Of a DNA stretch of 27,564 nt, positions 8,261-15,693 are shown piece after piece. The notes below the pieces were generated by a model, which ran no database searches, was not told the origin of the DNA, and saw only the letters and a list, made by a program, of their open reading frames with translations. Origin of the DNA: JANYGM01 sp043764015. Its GTDB lineage: Bacteria > Bacteroidota > Bacteroidia > Cytophagales > Thermonemataceae. Numbering within the stretch: the stretch's first letter is position 1; the number at the start of each line of letters is the position of its first letter. Made by a program: the position numbers and the translations under genes. Location: positions 1-27,564 of the forward strand of contig JAYUKY010000120.1 of NCBI GenBank assembly GCA_043764015.1, read 5' to 3'.

Positions 8261-8329
8261 GGGAATAATACAATTTTTTATCAAAGTTTTGTAACACTTT
8301 TCACCTTTTTCTAGGTGACCTTTGCATTA
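8261..8329 (+). promoter_or_regulatory. Shared stress-promoter module, copy for PepSY-like gene
   Basis: GGGAATAATACAA, then GTTTTGTAACAC, then GACCTTTGCATTAG. Spacings are 63 and 33. ATG of the broken PepSY-like gene follows at 8370, about 40 bases after the -7 box. Confidence 0.78.
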
Positions 8330-8369
8330 GTCAATTATGAATAAATAATTACACTTTAACCAAAACAAA

Positions 8370-8775
8370 ATGAAAAAATTACTTTTTTCACACAAGTTCA
8401 AGCGCAAAAAATCAAAGAAAAACACGTTCCTACGAATGTAGTGAACGCTTTTCATAAATCTTACCCAATGGTCAAGACCGTACATTGGCACAGAATTGGA
8501 GAAAGGTTTGAAGCAAGCTACGACAGAGATAAAATAGAGAAAAACGTCATTTATGATGTTAATGCTAATCTTGTTGAATACAAAATGGAAATTATGGCAA
8601 GCGGACTTCCTTCTGCAGCGAGTGATTACGTGAAAAAAATCATAAAGAACACAAAGTTAGAGAAACAGATAGAGTAACAGATGCAAGCGGAAACGTGAGC
8701 TATGAGGCAGAAGTGAAAGGACTAGATTTGTATTTTGATGCCAATGGCAACTTTGTCAAATCTGTAAAAGATTAG
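8370..8775 (+). pseudogene. PepSY-like periplasmic protein, disrupted by two frame breaks
   Basis: Three reading frames in series rebuild one PepSY-like (DUF2874-type) protein. MKKLLF at 8370 continues, one frame over, as FFTQVQAQKIKEKHVP and NAFHKSYPMVKTVHW. After a run of seven A near 8632 it continues in another frame as EHKVRETDRVTDASGNVSY and LYFDANGNFVKSVKD, ending at TAG 8773-8775. One extra T near 8383-8388 and one extra A near 8632-8638 would each restore frame. The rebuilt signal peptide is too short, so a small deletion there is also possible. The middle frame alone (8441-8677, GTG start) lacks the signal peptide. Such proteins are usually exported two-repeat stress proteins. Promoter and 3' element are intact, so the loss may be recent or a homopolymer sequencing error. 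Confidence 0.8.
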
Positions 8776-8804
8776 CACTCATTAACATCGTGTTAAAAGA
8801 TTTT

Positions 8805-8874
8805 GGATTAGATTTTAGATAGAGATAATAGTTACTAATTTGGAAAGTTCCACCGTATTGCGGTGGATTTTTTT
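8805..8874 (+). terminator. Conserved 3' element, copy 2
   Basis: This follows the PepSY-like gene stop by 29 bases. The leader GATTTTAGATAGAGATAATA, continuing GTTACTAATTT, precedes the hairpin TCCACCG-TATTG-CGGTGGA and seven T. It shares over 55 nearly identical bases with the copy at 18402-18473. Confidence 0.75.
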
Positions 8875-8906
8875 GTTTTATCTAATATTAACTGGTTTTG
8901 AAATAT

Positions 8907-8975
8907 GGGAATAATGCAATTTTTTGTATGTTTTTTGCAACACTTCTGCGCTTTTTTTAGGCAACCTTTGCATTA
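8907..8975 (+). promoter_or_regulatory. Shared stress-promoter module, copy for first CsbD-like gene
   Basis: GGGAATAATGCAATTTTTT, then TTTTTTGCAACAC, then AACCTTTGCATTAGT, with spacings 63 and 33. ATG follows at 9011. Confidence 0.78.
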
Positions 8976-9010
8976 GTGAAAATGGTTTCACCAACTAAAT
9001 ACTTATCAAG

Positions 9011-9193
9011 ATGAATCTTACTGAATTAAAAGGAAATTGGAACGAACAAAAAGGCAAACTCAAAAAAGCATTTGCAGAACTTACTGATGATGATTTGATG
9101 TTTGCAGAAGGCAAAAAAGACGAAATGTTTGGCAATCTTCAGAAAAAATTAGGCAAAACTAAAGAAGAATTGCACAAAATTATTGGAAATTAG
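9011..9193 (+). CDS. CsbD-family small stress protein
   Basis: This 60-residue protein matches the CsbD fold: LKGNWNEQKGKLKKAFAELTDDDL at the start, then EGKKDEMFGNLQKKLGKTKEEL. CsbD proteins are small, soluble, helical and abundant under general stress in many bacteria; their molecular role is unknown. No membrane segment is present. It is a single gene with its own promoter module and a paralogue at 10733. There is no clear hairpin directly after its stop; the 12-bp inverted repeat 9208-9219/9316-9327 begins 14 bases later. Confidence 0.88.
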   Translation: MNLTELKGNWNEQKGKLKKAFAELTDDDLMFAEGKKDEMFGNLQKKLGKTKEELHKIIGN

Positions 9194-9207
9194 TTGAATG
9201 TTTTTTT

Positions 9208-9327
9208 ACTGTCGTTTAGCACTAAGTAATTGAACTTATTGAATGACACGAAAACCTTAGGAAATAATTTGATTAAAATTTTGAATATCAAAAAATTACA
9301 CCCTAATGGTTTATCCTAAACGACAGT
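9208..9327. repeat. MITE-like 120-bp segment with 12-bp terminal inverted repeats
   Basis: ACTGTCGTTTAG (9208-9219) is perfectly inverted as CTAAACGACAGT (9316-9327), enclosing 96 AT-rich bases with no gene. Partial matching continues a few bases inward. A non-autonomous insertion would fit; a transcribed long-loop stem upstream of the Cys-rich gene is an alternative. Target duplications are not evident. Confidence 0.45.
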
Positions 9328-9356
9328 CTATTTTCTTAAACTTTAAAAACAGACCA

Positions 9357-9689
9357 ATGAACCATCTTAATTTCAAAATTTGTATTACTGCGTGTTTAGA
9401 AGCAGCTTTAGCCGCAAAAAATTGTGCAACACAATGCAGGGACGAACCACAAAGAAAAATGTTAGAACATTGCATCAAACTTGATGATAGTTGTGTTCAG
9501 ACATGCTTTTTTACAATGGAGGCAATGACCTATGAAAATGAATTTGTAACTCAAATTGCCAAACTTTGCGCCTACGCCTGTAACGCTTGTGCAGAAGAAT
9601 GTGAAAAACATTCTCACGACCATTGCCAAAAATGTGCAGAAGCCTGTCGCAAATGCGCTATTGAATGTGAGAAAATAAGCAGGATATAA
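9357..9689 (+). CDS. Cys-rich four-helix-bundle copper-storage-like protein (DUF326)
   Basis: This 110-residue protein has 16 cysteines in CxxxC-like spacing along helices: ACLEAALAAKNCATQC, DDSCVQTC, LCAYACNACAEEC and HCQKCAEACRKCAIEC. The pattern is that of DUF326/Csp proteins, whose four-helix bundle binds many Cu(I) ions in its core. It lacks a signal peptide, so it resembles the cytosolic group (Csp3-like). I start at ATG 9357 (MNHLNFKICITAC). An in-frame ATG at 9306 lies inside the inverted-repeat segment and adds residues unlike the family. It could buffer copper during stress. No shared promoter module precedes it. Confidence 0.82.
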   Translation: MNHLNFKICITACLEAALAAKNCATQCRDEPQRKMLEHCIKLDDSCVQTCFFTMEAMTYENEFVTQIAKLCAYACNACAEECEKHSHDHCQKCAEACRKCAIECEKISRI

Positions 9690-9769
9690 AAAATTGTGAA
9701 TTTTATCATCTTGGAATAATACAAATAAAAATTTAAAATAAATCACCAAAAACCCAATCCAAAAATAAA

Positions 9770-10258
9770 ATGAAAAAACCAAAATTTAATTTCGCCCCAA
9801 GTATTGCACTCATAATGTTGATGATTGTATCTGTTTCAACATCAGTTTTCACGAGTTGCCAATCTGCCGCAAAGAAAGAAGAAAATGCAGAGAAGAAAGT
9901 AGAAAAAGCTGAAGAAAATCTTAAAGAAGCGCAAAAAGAAGTAGTGGTAGAACAACAGAAAGAAGCTAACGCAGAAGAATGGAAAGCTTTTAGAGAAGCT
10001 ACAGAGCAGAAAATCAAAGACAACGACACCAGAATTACAGAGCTAAAAGCAGAAATGAAAGCTTCTGAAAAAGCCAATGATGCAGCTTACAAAGCTCGTA
10101 TTGATATGGTGGAAGAAAAAAACAAAGCTATGCGCAACCGTATGGACAACCAGGAGAAAATGAAAAGTGATTGGGAATCTTTCAAACGTGAATATAACCA
10201 CGATATGGACGAGTTGGGGCAATCTTTGAAAGATTTTACTGTCAATAATAAAAAATAA
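9770..10258 (+). CDS. Putative lipoprotein with long coiled coil
   Basis: This 162-residue protein has an N-terminal signal and the lipobox VFTSC (lipidated Cys 30). After it come highly charged helices (KKEENAEKKVEKAEENLKEA, then EATEQKIKDNDTRITELKAE), predicted to form a coiled coil down to the C-terminus. It probably sits on the periplasmic face of a membrane and may act as a spacer or sensor; no enzyme motif is seen. It is eight bases upstream of the next small gene, so the two are cotranscribed. A box GGAATAATACAA at 9713-9724 resembles the shared promoter box, but its expected -7 position falls inside the gene. Confidence 0.75.
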   Translation: MKKPKFNFAPSIALIMLMIVSVSTSVFTSCQSAAKKEENAEKKVEKAEENLKEAQKEVVVEQQKEANAEEWKAFREATEQKIKDNDTRITELKAEMKASEKANDAAYKARIDMVEEKNKAMRNRMDNQEKMKSDWESFKREYNHDMDELGQSLKDFTVNNKK

Positions 10259-10266
10259 TTGCAAAG

Positions 10267-10488
10267 ATGGAAAATACAGAAAAAAGAATTAGCGACCAGA
10301 TTTTTGATATTACCGCAAAAATCCAAAAAGAATTTCCTGAACTCTATAAAACTTTGATGGAAACACCACTTGCAACCTCCTACAAACAAGATAACATCAC
10401 TAATGATAGTTTGCGCGAGTATTTGGAGTCTATCAAAATACAACTAGCACAGTTTCAAGAACTCAAAACAGTTCAGAAAGATAATTGA
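10267..10488 (+). CDS. Conserved-looking small hypothetical protein
   Basis: This 73-residue soluble, mostly helical protein (MENTEKRISDQIFDITAKIQ, then EFPELYKTLMETP, then LREYLESIKIQLAQF) has no recognised family, signal or membrane segment. It begins eight bases after the lipoprotein gene, with an ATG start, so it is translated from the same message. I have no function to propose beyond membership of the stress cluster. Confidence 0.7.
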   Translation: MENTEKRISDQIFDITAKIQKEFPELYKTLMETPLATSYKQDNITNDSLREYLESIKIQLAQFQELKTVQKDN

Positions 10489-10618
10489 ATGATTGCTAGG
10501 TTTGAGGCACGAAAAAGGAGGTAAATATAATCAAAGCCATTGCTTGTGTCTTCACAAACAACGGCAATAATATAATCTTTTTGTAATTTTTTACGACTTT
10601 TATAAAATTTTGAAATAT

Positions 10619-10686
10619 GGGAATAATGCAATTTTTTATAGCAATTATGTAACATATCAACAAAAAAAATGGCGCACCTTTGCATA
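10619..10686 (+). promoter_or_regulatory. Shared stress-promoter module, copy for second CsbD-like gene
   Basis: GGGAATAATGCAATTTTTT, then ATTATGTAACAT, then CACCTTTGCATAG, with spacings 63 and 33. ATG follows at 10733. The rest of 10489-10618 holds no gene that I can support. Confidence 0.78.
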
Positions 10687-10732
10687 GTAATAATAACATT
10701 ACACCTAAGTTCACCCTAAATAATTATTCACA

Positions 10733-10996
10733 ATGAAAGAAGTTAAAAATAGCAAAACTGCTATCAAATCAGACAAAATGACTGATAAAACAACTGACAA
10801 ATCAGCTGCCAAATTAGCTACACCAGAACACGTAAGCTGGGACGAGCAGAAAAAAAAGCTAAAAGCTAAATTTTCTACCCTCACAGATGCCGACCTCAAT
10901 TTTACAGAAAGCAAAAAAGAGGAAATGATGAAGAAAATCCAAACTAAACTTGGAAAAACCAAAGAAGAATTAGCTAAAATTGTTGCTGCCTTATAA
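10733..10996 (+). CDS. CsbD-like small stress protein with charged N-terminal extension
   Basis: This 87-residue protein has a C-terminal part (about 35-87: SWDEQKKKLKAKFSTLTDADL, then SKKEEMMKKIQTKLGKTKEE) matching the CsbD protein at 9011. The first 34 residues are a Lys/Thr/Asp-rich, probably disordered extension. ATG 10733 is the only reasonable start. It is a paralogue arisen by duplication of a promoter-gene unit, since both genes carry the same promoter module. The extension might bind nucleic acid or be linker; this is not shown. Confidence 0.82.
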   Translation: MKEVKNSKTAIKSDKMTDKTTDKSAAKLATPEHVSWDEQKKKLKAKFSTLTDADLNFTESKKEEMMKKIQTKLGKTKEELAKIVAAL

Positions 10997-11038
10997 TTTT
11001 TTTAGTAGTCAATATAAACAGCAAGAGCCTTCTTCTTC

Positions 11039-11084
11039 AAAATAAAAGATTGTTCAAGCCTTTAGTTTGGCAATCTTTTATTTT
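11039..11084. terminator. Long hairpin terminator after second CsbD-like gene
   Basis: AAAATAAAAGATTG (11039-11052) pairs perfectly with CAATCTTTTATTTT (11071-11084), a 14-bp stem with an 18-base loop. Arms rich in A on one side and T on the other allow termination in either direction. Confidence 0.7.
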
Positions 11085-11175
11085 AAAAACAAAAATAAGT
11101 ACTAAAAAACGGAAATTTTCTTTCCAGATAAACAAAAATTAAAAAAATATTCATTTAAAAAATAAGTTGAACACA

Positions 11176-11826
11176 ATGAAAAAATTATTTCTTACCCTCA
11201 CTACTGCGTTTGTGCTTATATGTACAACGCTCACACAGGCGAAAGCACAAGATGACGAACTAAAAGCAAGGTTTGGCATCAAAGGAGGCGTAAATTTCTC
11301 TAATCTTTACACAAAAGATGTAGATGAAAATAACGTACTCACAGGCTTTAATTTGGGTGTGTTTGCAAAACTTCCTATTGCTAGTTTCTTGGCTATCCAG
11401 CCAGAATTATATTTTACGACAAAAGGCGGAGAATCAACCTACAACAATGCTTTTGTGAAAGGTACAGCACGTTTTAATGTAAATTATTTGGAACTTCCTG
11501 TACTTGTAGTAGTGAATATCAGTAAGTATTTTAATGTTCACGCTGGTCCTTATGCGGCTTTTTTGCTTAACGGAAAAGCAACCAACAAATCAAATGTAAC
11601 ACTTTTTGATTTTGAAGATAATCTTGATACAAATGATTTCAATAAACTTGATTTTGGTCTTGCAGCAGGTATTGGTGTTGATTTGGGTGGCGTAGGTTTT
11701 GGCGCAAGATATAATTATGGTCTTACAAAAGTAGGTAAAGAACGTACTTTTTTAGGTACAAATTATACTTTCCCAGACGGCAAAAACAGTGTTTTGAGCG
11801 TCTATGCGTCTTTTTCTCTTAATTAA
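11176..11826 (+). CDS. Outer-membrane beta-barrel protein (porin family, OMP_b-brl)
   Basis: The protein has 216 residues from ATG 11176; a TTG at 11167 is less likely. It has a clear signal peptide ending TQAKAQ, then alternating strands typical of Bacteroidota PF13568/OmpA-like small barrels: RFGIKGGVNFSNLY, TGFNLGVFAKLP, FLAIQPELYFTTKGG, YLELPVLVVVN, HAGPYAAFLLNG, LDFGLAAGIGVDLG, and a final strand ending VYASFSLN (aromatic at the third position from the end). It is an eight-stranded barrel in the outer membrane, exact role unknown. It is first in a likely operon with the lmo0937 and YtxH genes. Confidence 0.85.
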   Translation: MKKLFLTLTTAFVLICTTLTQAKAQDDELKARFGIKGGVNFSNLYTKDVDENNVLTGFNLGVFAKLPIASFLAIQPELYFTTKGGESTYNNAFVKGTARFNVNYLELPVLVVVNISKYFNVHAGPYAAFLLNGKATNKSNVTLFDFEDNLDTNDFNKLDFGLAAGIGVDLGGVGFGARYNYGLTKVGKERTFLGTNYTFPDGKNSVLSVYASFSLN

Positions 11827-11886
11827 GAGATTATTTTTATTATTCAAACAAAATTCATTCAATATTAAACTTAAACAAATAAAATA

Positions 11887-12045
11887 ATGGGAAGTCTTTT
11901 GTATATCATTGCCGTAGTACTGATAGTGTTTTGGGCAATAGGTTTTTTTGCATATAGTGCGGGTTCAATTATTCATATTTTGCTTGTAATTGCTGTGATT
12001 GCAGTTTTATTACGGGTAATTCAAGGAGAAAAAATCATAAAATAA
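11887..12045 (+). CDS. lmo0937-family small membrane protein
   Basis: This 52-residue protein, MGSLLYIIAVVLIVFWAIGF then SAGSIIHILLVIAVIAVLLR, consists of two membrane helices with a short glycine/serine turn and a basic tail. This is the lmo0937/DUF5670 pattern, often found beside YtxH, CsbD and Dps genes and induced by stress. Function is unknown; it is probably an inner-membrane component. It lies 60 bases after the porin gene and 67 bases before the YtxH gene, on the same strand. Confidence 0.85.
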   Translation: MGSLLYIIAVVLIVFWAIGFFAYSAGSIIHILLVIAVIAVLLRVIQGEKIIK

Positions 12046-12112
12046 AAAAAATCCCAACATCAAAAGGGCATAAAATATAATAATTTTTCACAAATATTAA
12101 ATAAAAATAATT

Positions 12113-12406
12113 ATGAGTTCATTAAAAGGAATTTTAAGCATTTTAGCAGGCGTTGCTACAGGCGCAGCTTTAGGTATTCTGTTTGCACCTGAAAAAGGAA
12201 GCCAAACAAGAAAAAACATCTTAGCCAAAGGGAAAGGTTATACTGATGACCTCAAAAATAAGTACAACAGTATGTACGAAAGTGCTGCCGACAAGTACGA
12301 AAGTGTTGTTAAAGATGCAAAAGAACTGCTTTCTAACGATGCAAAAAACGTAGCTGCAAAGCTAGATGGCAAAGTTGAACAAGCTAAATCTGGTTTTAAA
12401 GTGTAA
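12113..12406 (+). CDS. YtxH-domain stress protein
   Basis: This 97-residue protein starts with the YtxH signature: LKGILSILAGVATGAALGILFAP is a glycine-rich helix, followed by EKGSQTRKNI. The rest is a charged amphipathic helix (SMYESAADKYESVVKDAKEL). The N-terminal segment may insert in or lie on the membrane. YtxH/general-stress proteins are common in Bacillota and Bacteroidota; no biochemical activity is known. It is last in the porin-lmo0937-YtxH run, and a hairpin follows. Confidence 0.85.
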   Translation: MSSLKGILSILAGVATGAALGILFAPEKGSQTRKNILAKGKGYTDDLKNKYNSMYESAADKYESVVKDAKELLSNDAKNVAAKLDGKVEQAKSGFKV

Positions 12407-12408
12407 TT

Positions 12409-12443
12409 AATTGTGAGTTTTTTAATCAAAACACTCAATTAAA
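12409..12443 (+). terminator. Hairpin after the YtxH gene
   Basis: TTAATTGTGAGT pairs imperfectly with ACTCAATTAA across a TTTTTAATCAAAAC centre, just after the stop codon. It probably ends the porin-lmo0937-YtxH message. Confidence 0.55.
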
Positions 12444-12457
12444 ATTTAAAATAATTG

Positions 12458-12490
12458 GTTAAATTCTTTTTGTCTTAATGGGAATTTAAC
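12458..12490. promoter_or_regulatory. Inverted repeat upstream of dps
   Basis: GTTAAATTC (12458-12466) is perfectly inverted as GAATTTAAC (12482-12490), 51 bases before the dps start. It could be an operator for a redox or metal regulator, or a second terminator (TTATTTTTTG follows). No shared stress module is present here. Confidence 0.4.
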
Positions 12491-12540
12491 TGATTATTTT
12501 TTGTTTAAACCAACAAAAACAGCTTTTAAATCTACTAAAA

Positions 12541-13008
12541 ATGAAAAATAAAATTGGACTTTCTGAAAAAACAGTCAAAATAAATACTGATTTGCTTAAT
12601 GTGCTTATTGCTGATGAATACGTACTTTTTACCAAAACACGTAACTATCATTGGAACGTAACAAGAGGCAATTTTCAAGAATTACATAAGTTTTTTGATG
12701 ATCAATATGCTATTTTAGACGAACAAATAGACGAAATTGCGGAACGTGTGCGTATGTTGGGAGAAAAGCCCGCTGCAAAATTAAAAGATTTTTTAAAACT
12801 CTCCCACCTCAAAGAAGAGACCGTAACGGAAACACCTAAAATGATAGAAAGCCTGTTGCACGACCACGAACATATCATCACACACCTACGTAAGGACATC
12901 AAAATAACTGCTGAAAATGAAGATGCTGGCACTTGTGATTTCCTCACAAAAGTGCTTGGCGTACACGAAAAAATGGTCTGGATGCTTTCAGCTTACCAAA
13001 AAAGTTGA
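12541..13008 (+). CDS. dps: Dps-type mini-ferritin
   Basis: This 155-residue protein is the usual Dps length. Ferroxidase residues are visible in the Dps pattern: His37 in NYHWNV, His49 in ELHKFFDDQY, and Asp64 and Glu68 in QIDEIAERVRMLG. Dps forms a dodecamer that oxidises Fe(II) with hydrogen peroxide, stores iron and protects DNA. The N-terminal tail is short (MKNKIGLSEKTVK) with a few lysines, so DNA binding is possible but not certain. It is transcribed alone from its own upstream region. It closes the stress cluster just before the replicon. Confidence 0.93.
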   Translation: MKNKIGLSEKTVKINTDLLNVLIADEYVLFTKTRNYHWNVTRGNFQELHKFFDDQYAILDEQIDEIAERVRMLGEKPAAKLKDFLKLSHLKEETVTETPKMIESLLHDHEHIITHLRKDIKITAENEDAGTCDFLTKVLGVHEKMVWMLSAYQKS

Positions 13009-13076
13009 AAATTGAATTTAAACAAAAATTGAGTATACATTTATTGAGAAACAATGATTTTCTGTTATTGGCAATG

Positions 13077-13119
13077 CACCTAAGTAGGACATTGGCAATG
13101 GCAGAGAATTATTTTTTTG
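13077..13119 (+). repeat. Left direct repeat flanking the replicon (possible res/att site)
   Basis: CACCTAAGTAGGACATTGGC followed by AATGGCAGAGAATTATTTTT matches 17424-17464 on the other side of the replicon, with few differences (the 3' half is one mismatch in about 25). It lies about 90 bases upstream of the serine recombinase gene, where resolvase sites normally lie. It includes a GTAGGACA half-site. Confidence 0.65.
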
Positions 13120-13210
13120 TAGTTTTTTTTTCATTTTGGAGAAAAATAGATATTTTGAAAAGTGAAAAAGCAGTTTCTTTAAGCGAACTTTAAAAAAATT
13201 AAAATTAAAT

Positions 13211-13834
13211 ATGAATATTTACGGATATGTGCGAGTCAGCACCGCAGAACAAACCGCTGAGAGCCAAAAAAATCTGATTTCTCGCTTTGCCACAGACCAT
13301 AAAATGCTCATAAACAAGTGGATAGAAGTAGAAATGTCGTCAAAGAAAACGGCTGATAAACGCAAAATCACAGAATTATTATCACAAGTCATTGAAGATG
13401 ATGTAGTTATTGTGTCAGAACTCTCACGACTTGGGCGTTCCATACAAGAAGTGCTACAAATTATCAAAAGCCTAATGGAAGAGAAAAAGTGCCGTCTAAT
13501 ACTTATAAAGCAGAATATGGACTTAAATCCTCTCAACGTGCTGGATATGAGCAACAAAATTTTGATTACTATTTTTTCTATGCTGGCAGAGCTGGAACGT
13601 GATTTTATCTCGTTTAGAACCAAAGAAGGGCTAAATGCCCTCAAGGCAAAAGGCGTAAAACTTGGAAAACCAGTTGGTTGCAAGCAAAAAACAATGTACG
13701 ACAAAGACAAAACCCGCATCTTGGAACTTGCCAAAATGGATGTGCCAATAAACAAAATTTTAACCATACATCTCAACTACGGAAAATATTTGTCATTAAA
13801 AAGATTTATTAGCAAAAATACGACAATTTTATGA
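13211..13834 (+). CDS. Serine recombinase (resolvase/invertase family)
   Basis: This 207-residue protein opens MNIYGYVRVSTAEQ with catalytic Ser10. Further family marks are VIVSELSRLGRS (active-site Arg pair) and LAELERDFISFRTKEGLNALKAKGVKLGKPVG (the long E helix and linker). The C-terminal DNA-binding part (TRILELAKMDVPINKILTIH) is a divergent helix-turn-helix. It should cut and rejoin DNA by strand exchange at a short dyad site. It is adjacent to the replication module and close to one of two direct repeats, so multimer or cointegrate resolution is the likely role; inversion or integration is possible. Confidence 0.9.
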   Translation: MNIYGYVRVSTAEQTAESQKNLISRFATDHKMLINKWIEVEMSSKKTADKRKITELLSQVIEDDVVIVSELSRLGRSIQEVLQIIKSLMEEKKCRLILIKQNMDLNPLNVLDMSNKILITIFSMLAELERDFISFRTKEGLNALKAKGVKLGKPVGCKQKTMYDKDKTRILELAKMDVPINKILTIHLNYGKYLSLKRFISKNTTIL

Positions 13835-14489
13835 AATAAAGTACATCTATATATTTTCATATGTATAATTTGCCAAATACTAGCTTTAAATGCCCTCAAA
13901 GCAATAAAATAGGGGATTTGAGTATTTGAGAAAACGGTTGAAGTCAAGCGGTTTTAAACCGACATATAGTAGCAATCTGAAAACCCCACTAAACCAAAAA
14001 TGAAACCAAAATTTCTTTTTTTAGAAACTCAAAAAAATAAAACGCTCAAAAACGCTCACCATTGCGTTAAAAAAACCTCAACCATAAAATATATGGTTAG
14101 CGTATTATAATCTCTTAGAGATGCCAAAAAATTGATTTTAAGCTATGTTATCTAGCTAAGTCTTCTTAGTAAAAACAAAACCAATGCAAAAATCAAAAAT
14201 CAAAAAATCAGTTTAATACCGTAATTAAAACGTAACTAACTGATAATCATATACTTTGATTTTCAAAGTGCGGGCTACTGAAAACAAACCCAAACCAAAT
14301 GCAAAAAAATTTCGGTCTTTCGTTTTCGGGATTGGAGCAAACTGGAAAATCAAAAAAAAATCAAAATTTTCTTCACTTTGGATTTCAAAGCACGAAATCC
14401 GTAAATCAAACTTTAAAAGAAAGAACACGTGTGTTTTTAATTGTATTTCTGTTTTTAAAAACAGATCATTGTATAAAGCGGTCAAATGT
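13835..14489. other. Non-coding region leading into the replication origin
   Basis: About 650 bases without a supportable gene. It holds short dyads: CGGTTTTAAACCG (13949-13961), AACCATA/TATGGTT (14080-14086 with 14092-14098) and GGATTTC/GAAATCC (14380-14386 with 14394-14400), plus several copies of CGCTCA/GCG near 14041-14066. Together with the iterons just downstream this looks like the origin region of a theta-type plasmid. Confidence 0.55.
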
Positions 14490-14578
14490 GGAAGGATTTG
14501 GTGTAAATCTTGGGGCAACTATGGAAGGATTTGGTGTAAATCTTGAAACAACTATGGAAGGATTTGGTGTAAATTTTT
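14490..14578 (+). repeat. Three iterons, 33-bp period: candidate replication origin
   Basis: GGAAGGATTTGGTGTAAAT occurs at 14490, 14523 and 14556, at exactly 33-base intervals, so the copies lie on the same DNA face (three helical turns). The preceding bases (ACTAT) and following bases (CTTG) are also shared between copies. They sit just upstream of a Rep_3 initiator gene, the normal arrangement for an iteron-controlled plasmid origin. Confidence 0.85.
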
Positions 14579-14580
14579 TG

Positions 14581-14614
14581 TTATTATGAAAAACAAAAAA
14601 GTTTTTCATAATAA
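14581..14614. promoter_or_regulatory. Perfect 14-bp dyad between iterons and rep
   Basis: TTATTATGAAAAAC (14581-14594) and GTTTTTCATAATAA (14601-14614) with a loop of six A, followed by ATTTTTTT. It could be a rep operator bound by Rep dimers, or an attenuator. The core TTATGAAAAA recurs twice in front of parA. Confidence 0.65.
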
Positions 14615-14664
14615 ATTTTTTTATTCAGCTAATTACGTTATATTTGGGTTTTACTACTAAAAAT

Positions 14665-15669
14665 ATGCACAAAAAGCCTCAAAAACTCTCTAAAACACCT
14701 GAACAAAGTGGAAATAGTTCACTTATTGTTCAGTCTAACAAACTCATCAATGGAAGATATGATATGACACTTTTAGAAAAACGAATTTTTCTAAAAATGG
14801 TCTCAATGATAAATCCAGGAGATACAGAGTTTAAACCGCTTCTAATTGATGCCCGTGAACTTATTCACGACCTAGATTTGAAAGGTGAATCATTATATTC
14901 AGAATTTAAAAAGGCAACCAAAAAACTGATGCAACACGTTTGCGAGATAAAAGAGCCTGATGGACTTTTGCAAATCAGTCTTGCAAGTAGTGTGAAGTAT
15001 TATGAAGGTCAGGGATTTGTAGAAATTTCTTTTGACCAAAAACTAAAACCTTACTTGCTGGAACTACAAAATAACTTTACAGTTTTTGGACTTGGTGAAG
15101 CACTTTCTTTAAAAAGTTTATATTCCTTACGTATGTATGAATTATTAAAACAATTTATTTATACTGGAATAAAAATAGCTACAATAGAAGATTTGAAAAG
15201 GTGTTTAAATATTGTGAATCAGTATAATAACTATGCGGATTTTAAAAGATATGTCATTATATCAGCGCAAAAAGAGCTTAAAGATACAGATATGGCTTTT
15301 GAGTTTACAGAAATTAAAATTGGGAAAAAAGTAGATAGACTTCAATTTATTTTTCAAAAAGCAGAAAGAACAGTAATTCAATTACCTAAATCCACAATAA
15401 TAGAGGAGCAGACTATCCAAAAATCACAACCAATTATAATAAATAATACCAAAAAAGAAACAGTTTCAGAAGATAAAATAAAAGTATATGAAAGTTTGAT
15501 AAATCTCAAAATGAGTGATTATCAAGCAAAAGCAATAATGCAAAAAGCAACTGATAAAGAAATTTATCAGGTACATTACCAAGTAACAGTAGCATTACTA
15601 GACCCTAAAATAAAAAATAAACCAGCGTATGCCTACAGCGTTTTTAAGAAGAAATTTAACTTAGATTAG
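14665..15669 (+). CDS. Rep_3-family (RepB-type) plasmid replication initiator
   Basis: The protein has 334 residues from ATG 14665; TTG 14644 is also in frame. It shows the two winged-helix layout of PF01051 initiators: LIVQSNKLINGRYDMTLLEKRIFLK at the start, then YYEGQGFVEISFDQKLKPYLLEL, LKSLYSLRMYELLKQF and the second domain with FKRYVIISAQKELKDTDMAF. Such proteins bind iterons as monomers to open the origin and bind an operator dyad as dimers to repress their own gene. Three iterons and a 14-bp dyad lie directly upstream, which fits. The C-terminal tail (about 235-334) is less conserved. It is followed by parA and parB. Confidence 0.9.
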   Translation: MHKKPQKLSKTPEQSGNSSLIVQSNKLINGRYDMTLLEKRIFLKMVSMINPGDTEFKPLLIDARELIHDLDLKGESLYSEFKKATKKLMQHVCEIKEPDGLLQISLASSVKYYEGQGFVEISFDQKLKPYLLELQNNFTVFGLGEALSLKSLYSLRMYELLKQFIYTGIKIATIEDLKRCLNIVNQYNNYADFKRYVIISAQKELKDTDMAFEFTEIKIGKKVDRLQFIFQKAERTVIQLPKSTIIEEQTIQKSQPIIINNTKKETVSEDKIKVYESLINLKMSDYQAKAIMQKATDKEIYQVHYQVTVALLDPKIKNKPAYAYSVFKKKFNLD

Positions 15670-15693
15670 GTTTGTTTTCGTAAAAAAACTAAT

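Noticed and set aside
9712..9724. TGGAATAATACAA box upstream of the lipoprotein gene as another promoter module
   Set aside because: The expected -7 box would fall inside the coding sequence and no TTTTGTAAC lies at the right distance; probably an orphan or decayed box.
10669..10686. Sigma-54-like TGGC...TTGCA before the second CsbD gene (and similar at the other modules)
   Set aside because: The GG to GC distance is 9 here and 8 in other copies, whereas sigma-54 needs a fixed 10; the shared part is ACCTTTG, which fits the Bacteroidota -7 box.
13005..13193. 62-codon open frame after dps
   Set aside because: It overlaps the dps end, runs through the direct repeat and T-tracts, and encodes a low-complexity Phe/Leu-rich peptide without family features.
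14256..14589. Two overlapping frames of about 96 codons before rep
   Set aside because: They read through the iterons (giving repeated GRIWCKS or MEGFGVN), have no family likeness, and lie where the origin is expected.
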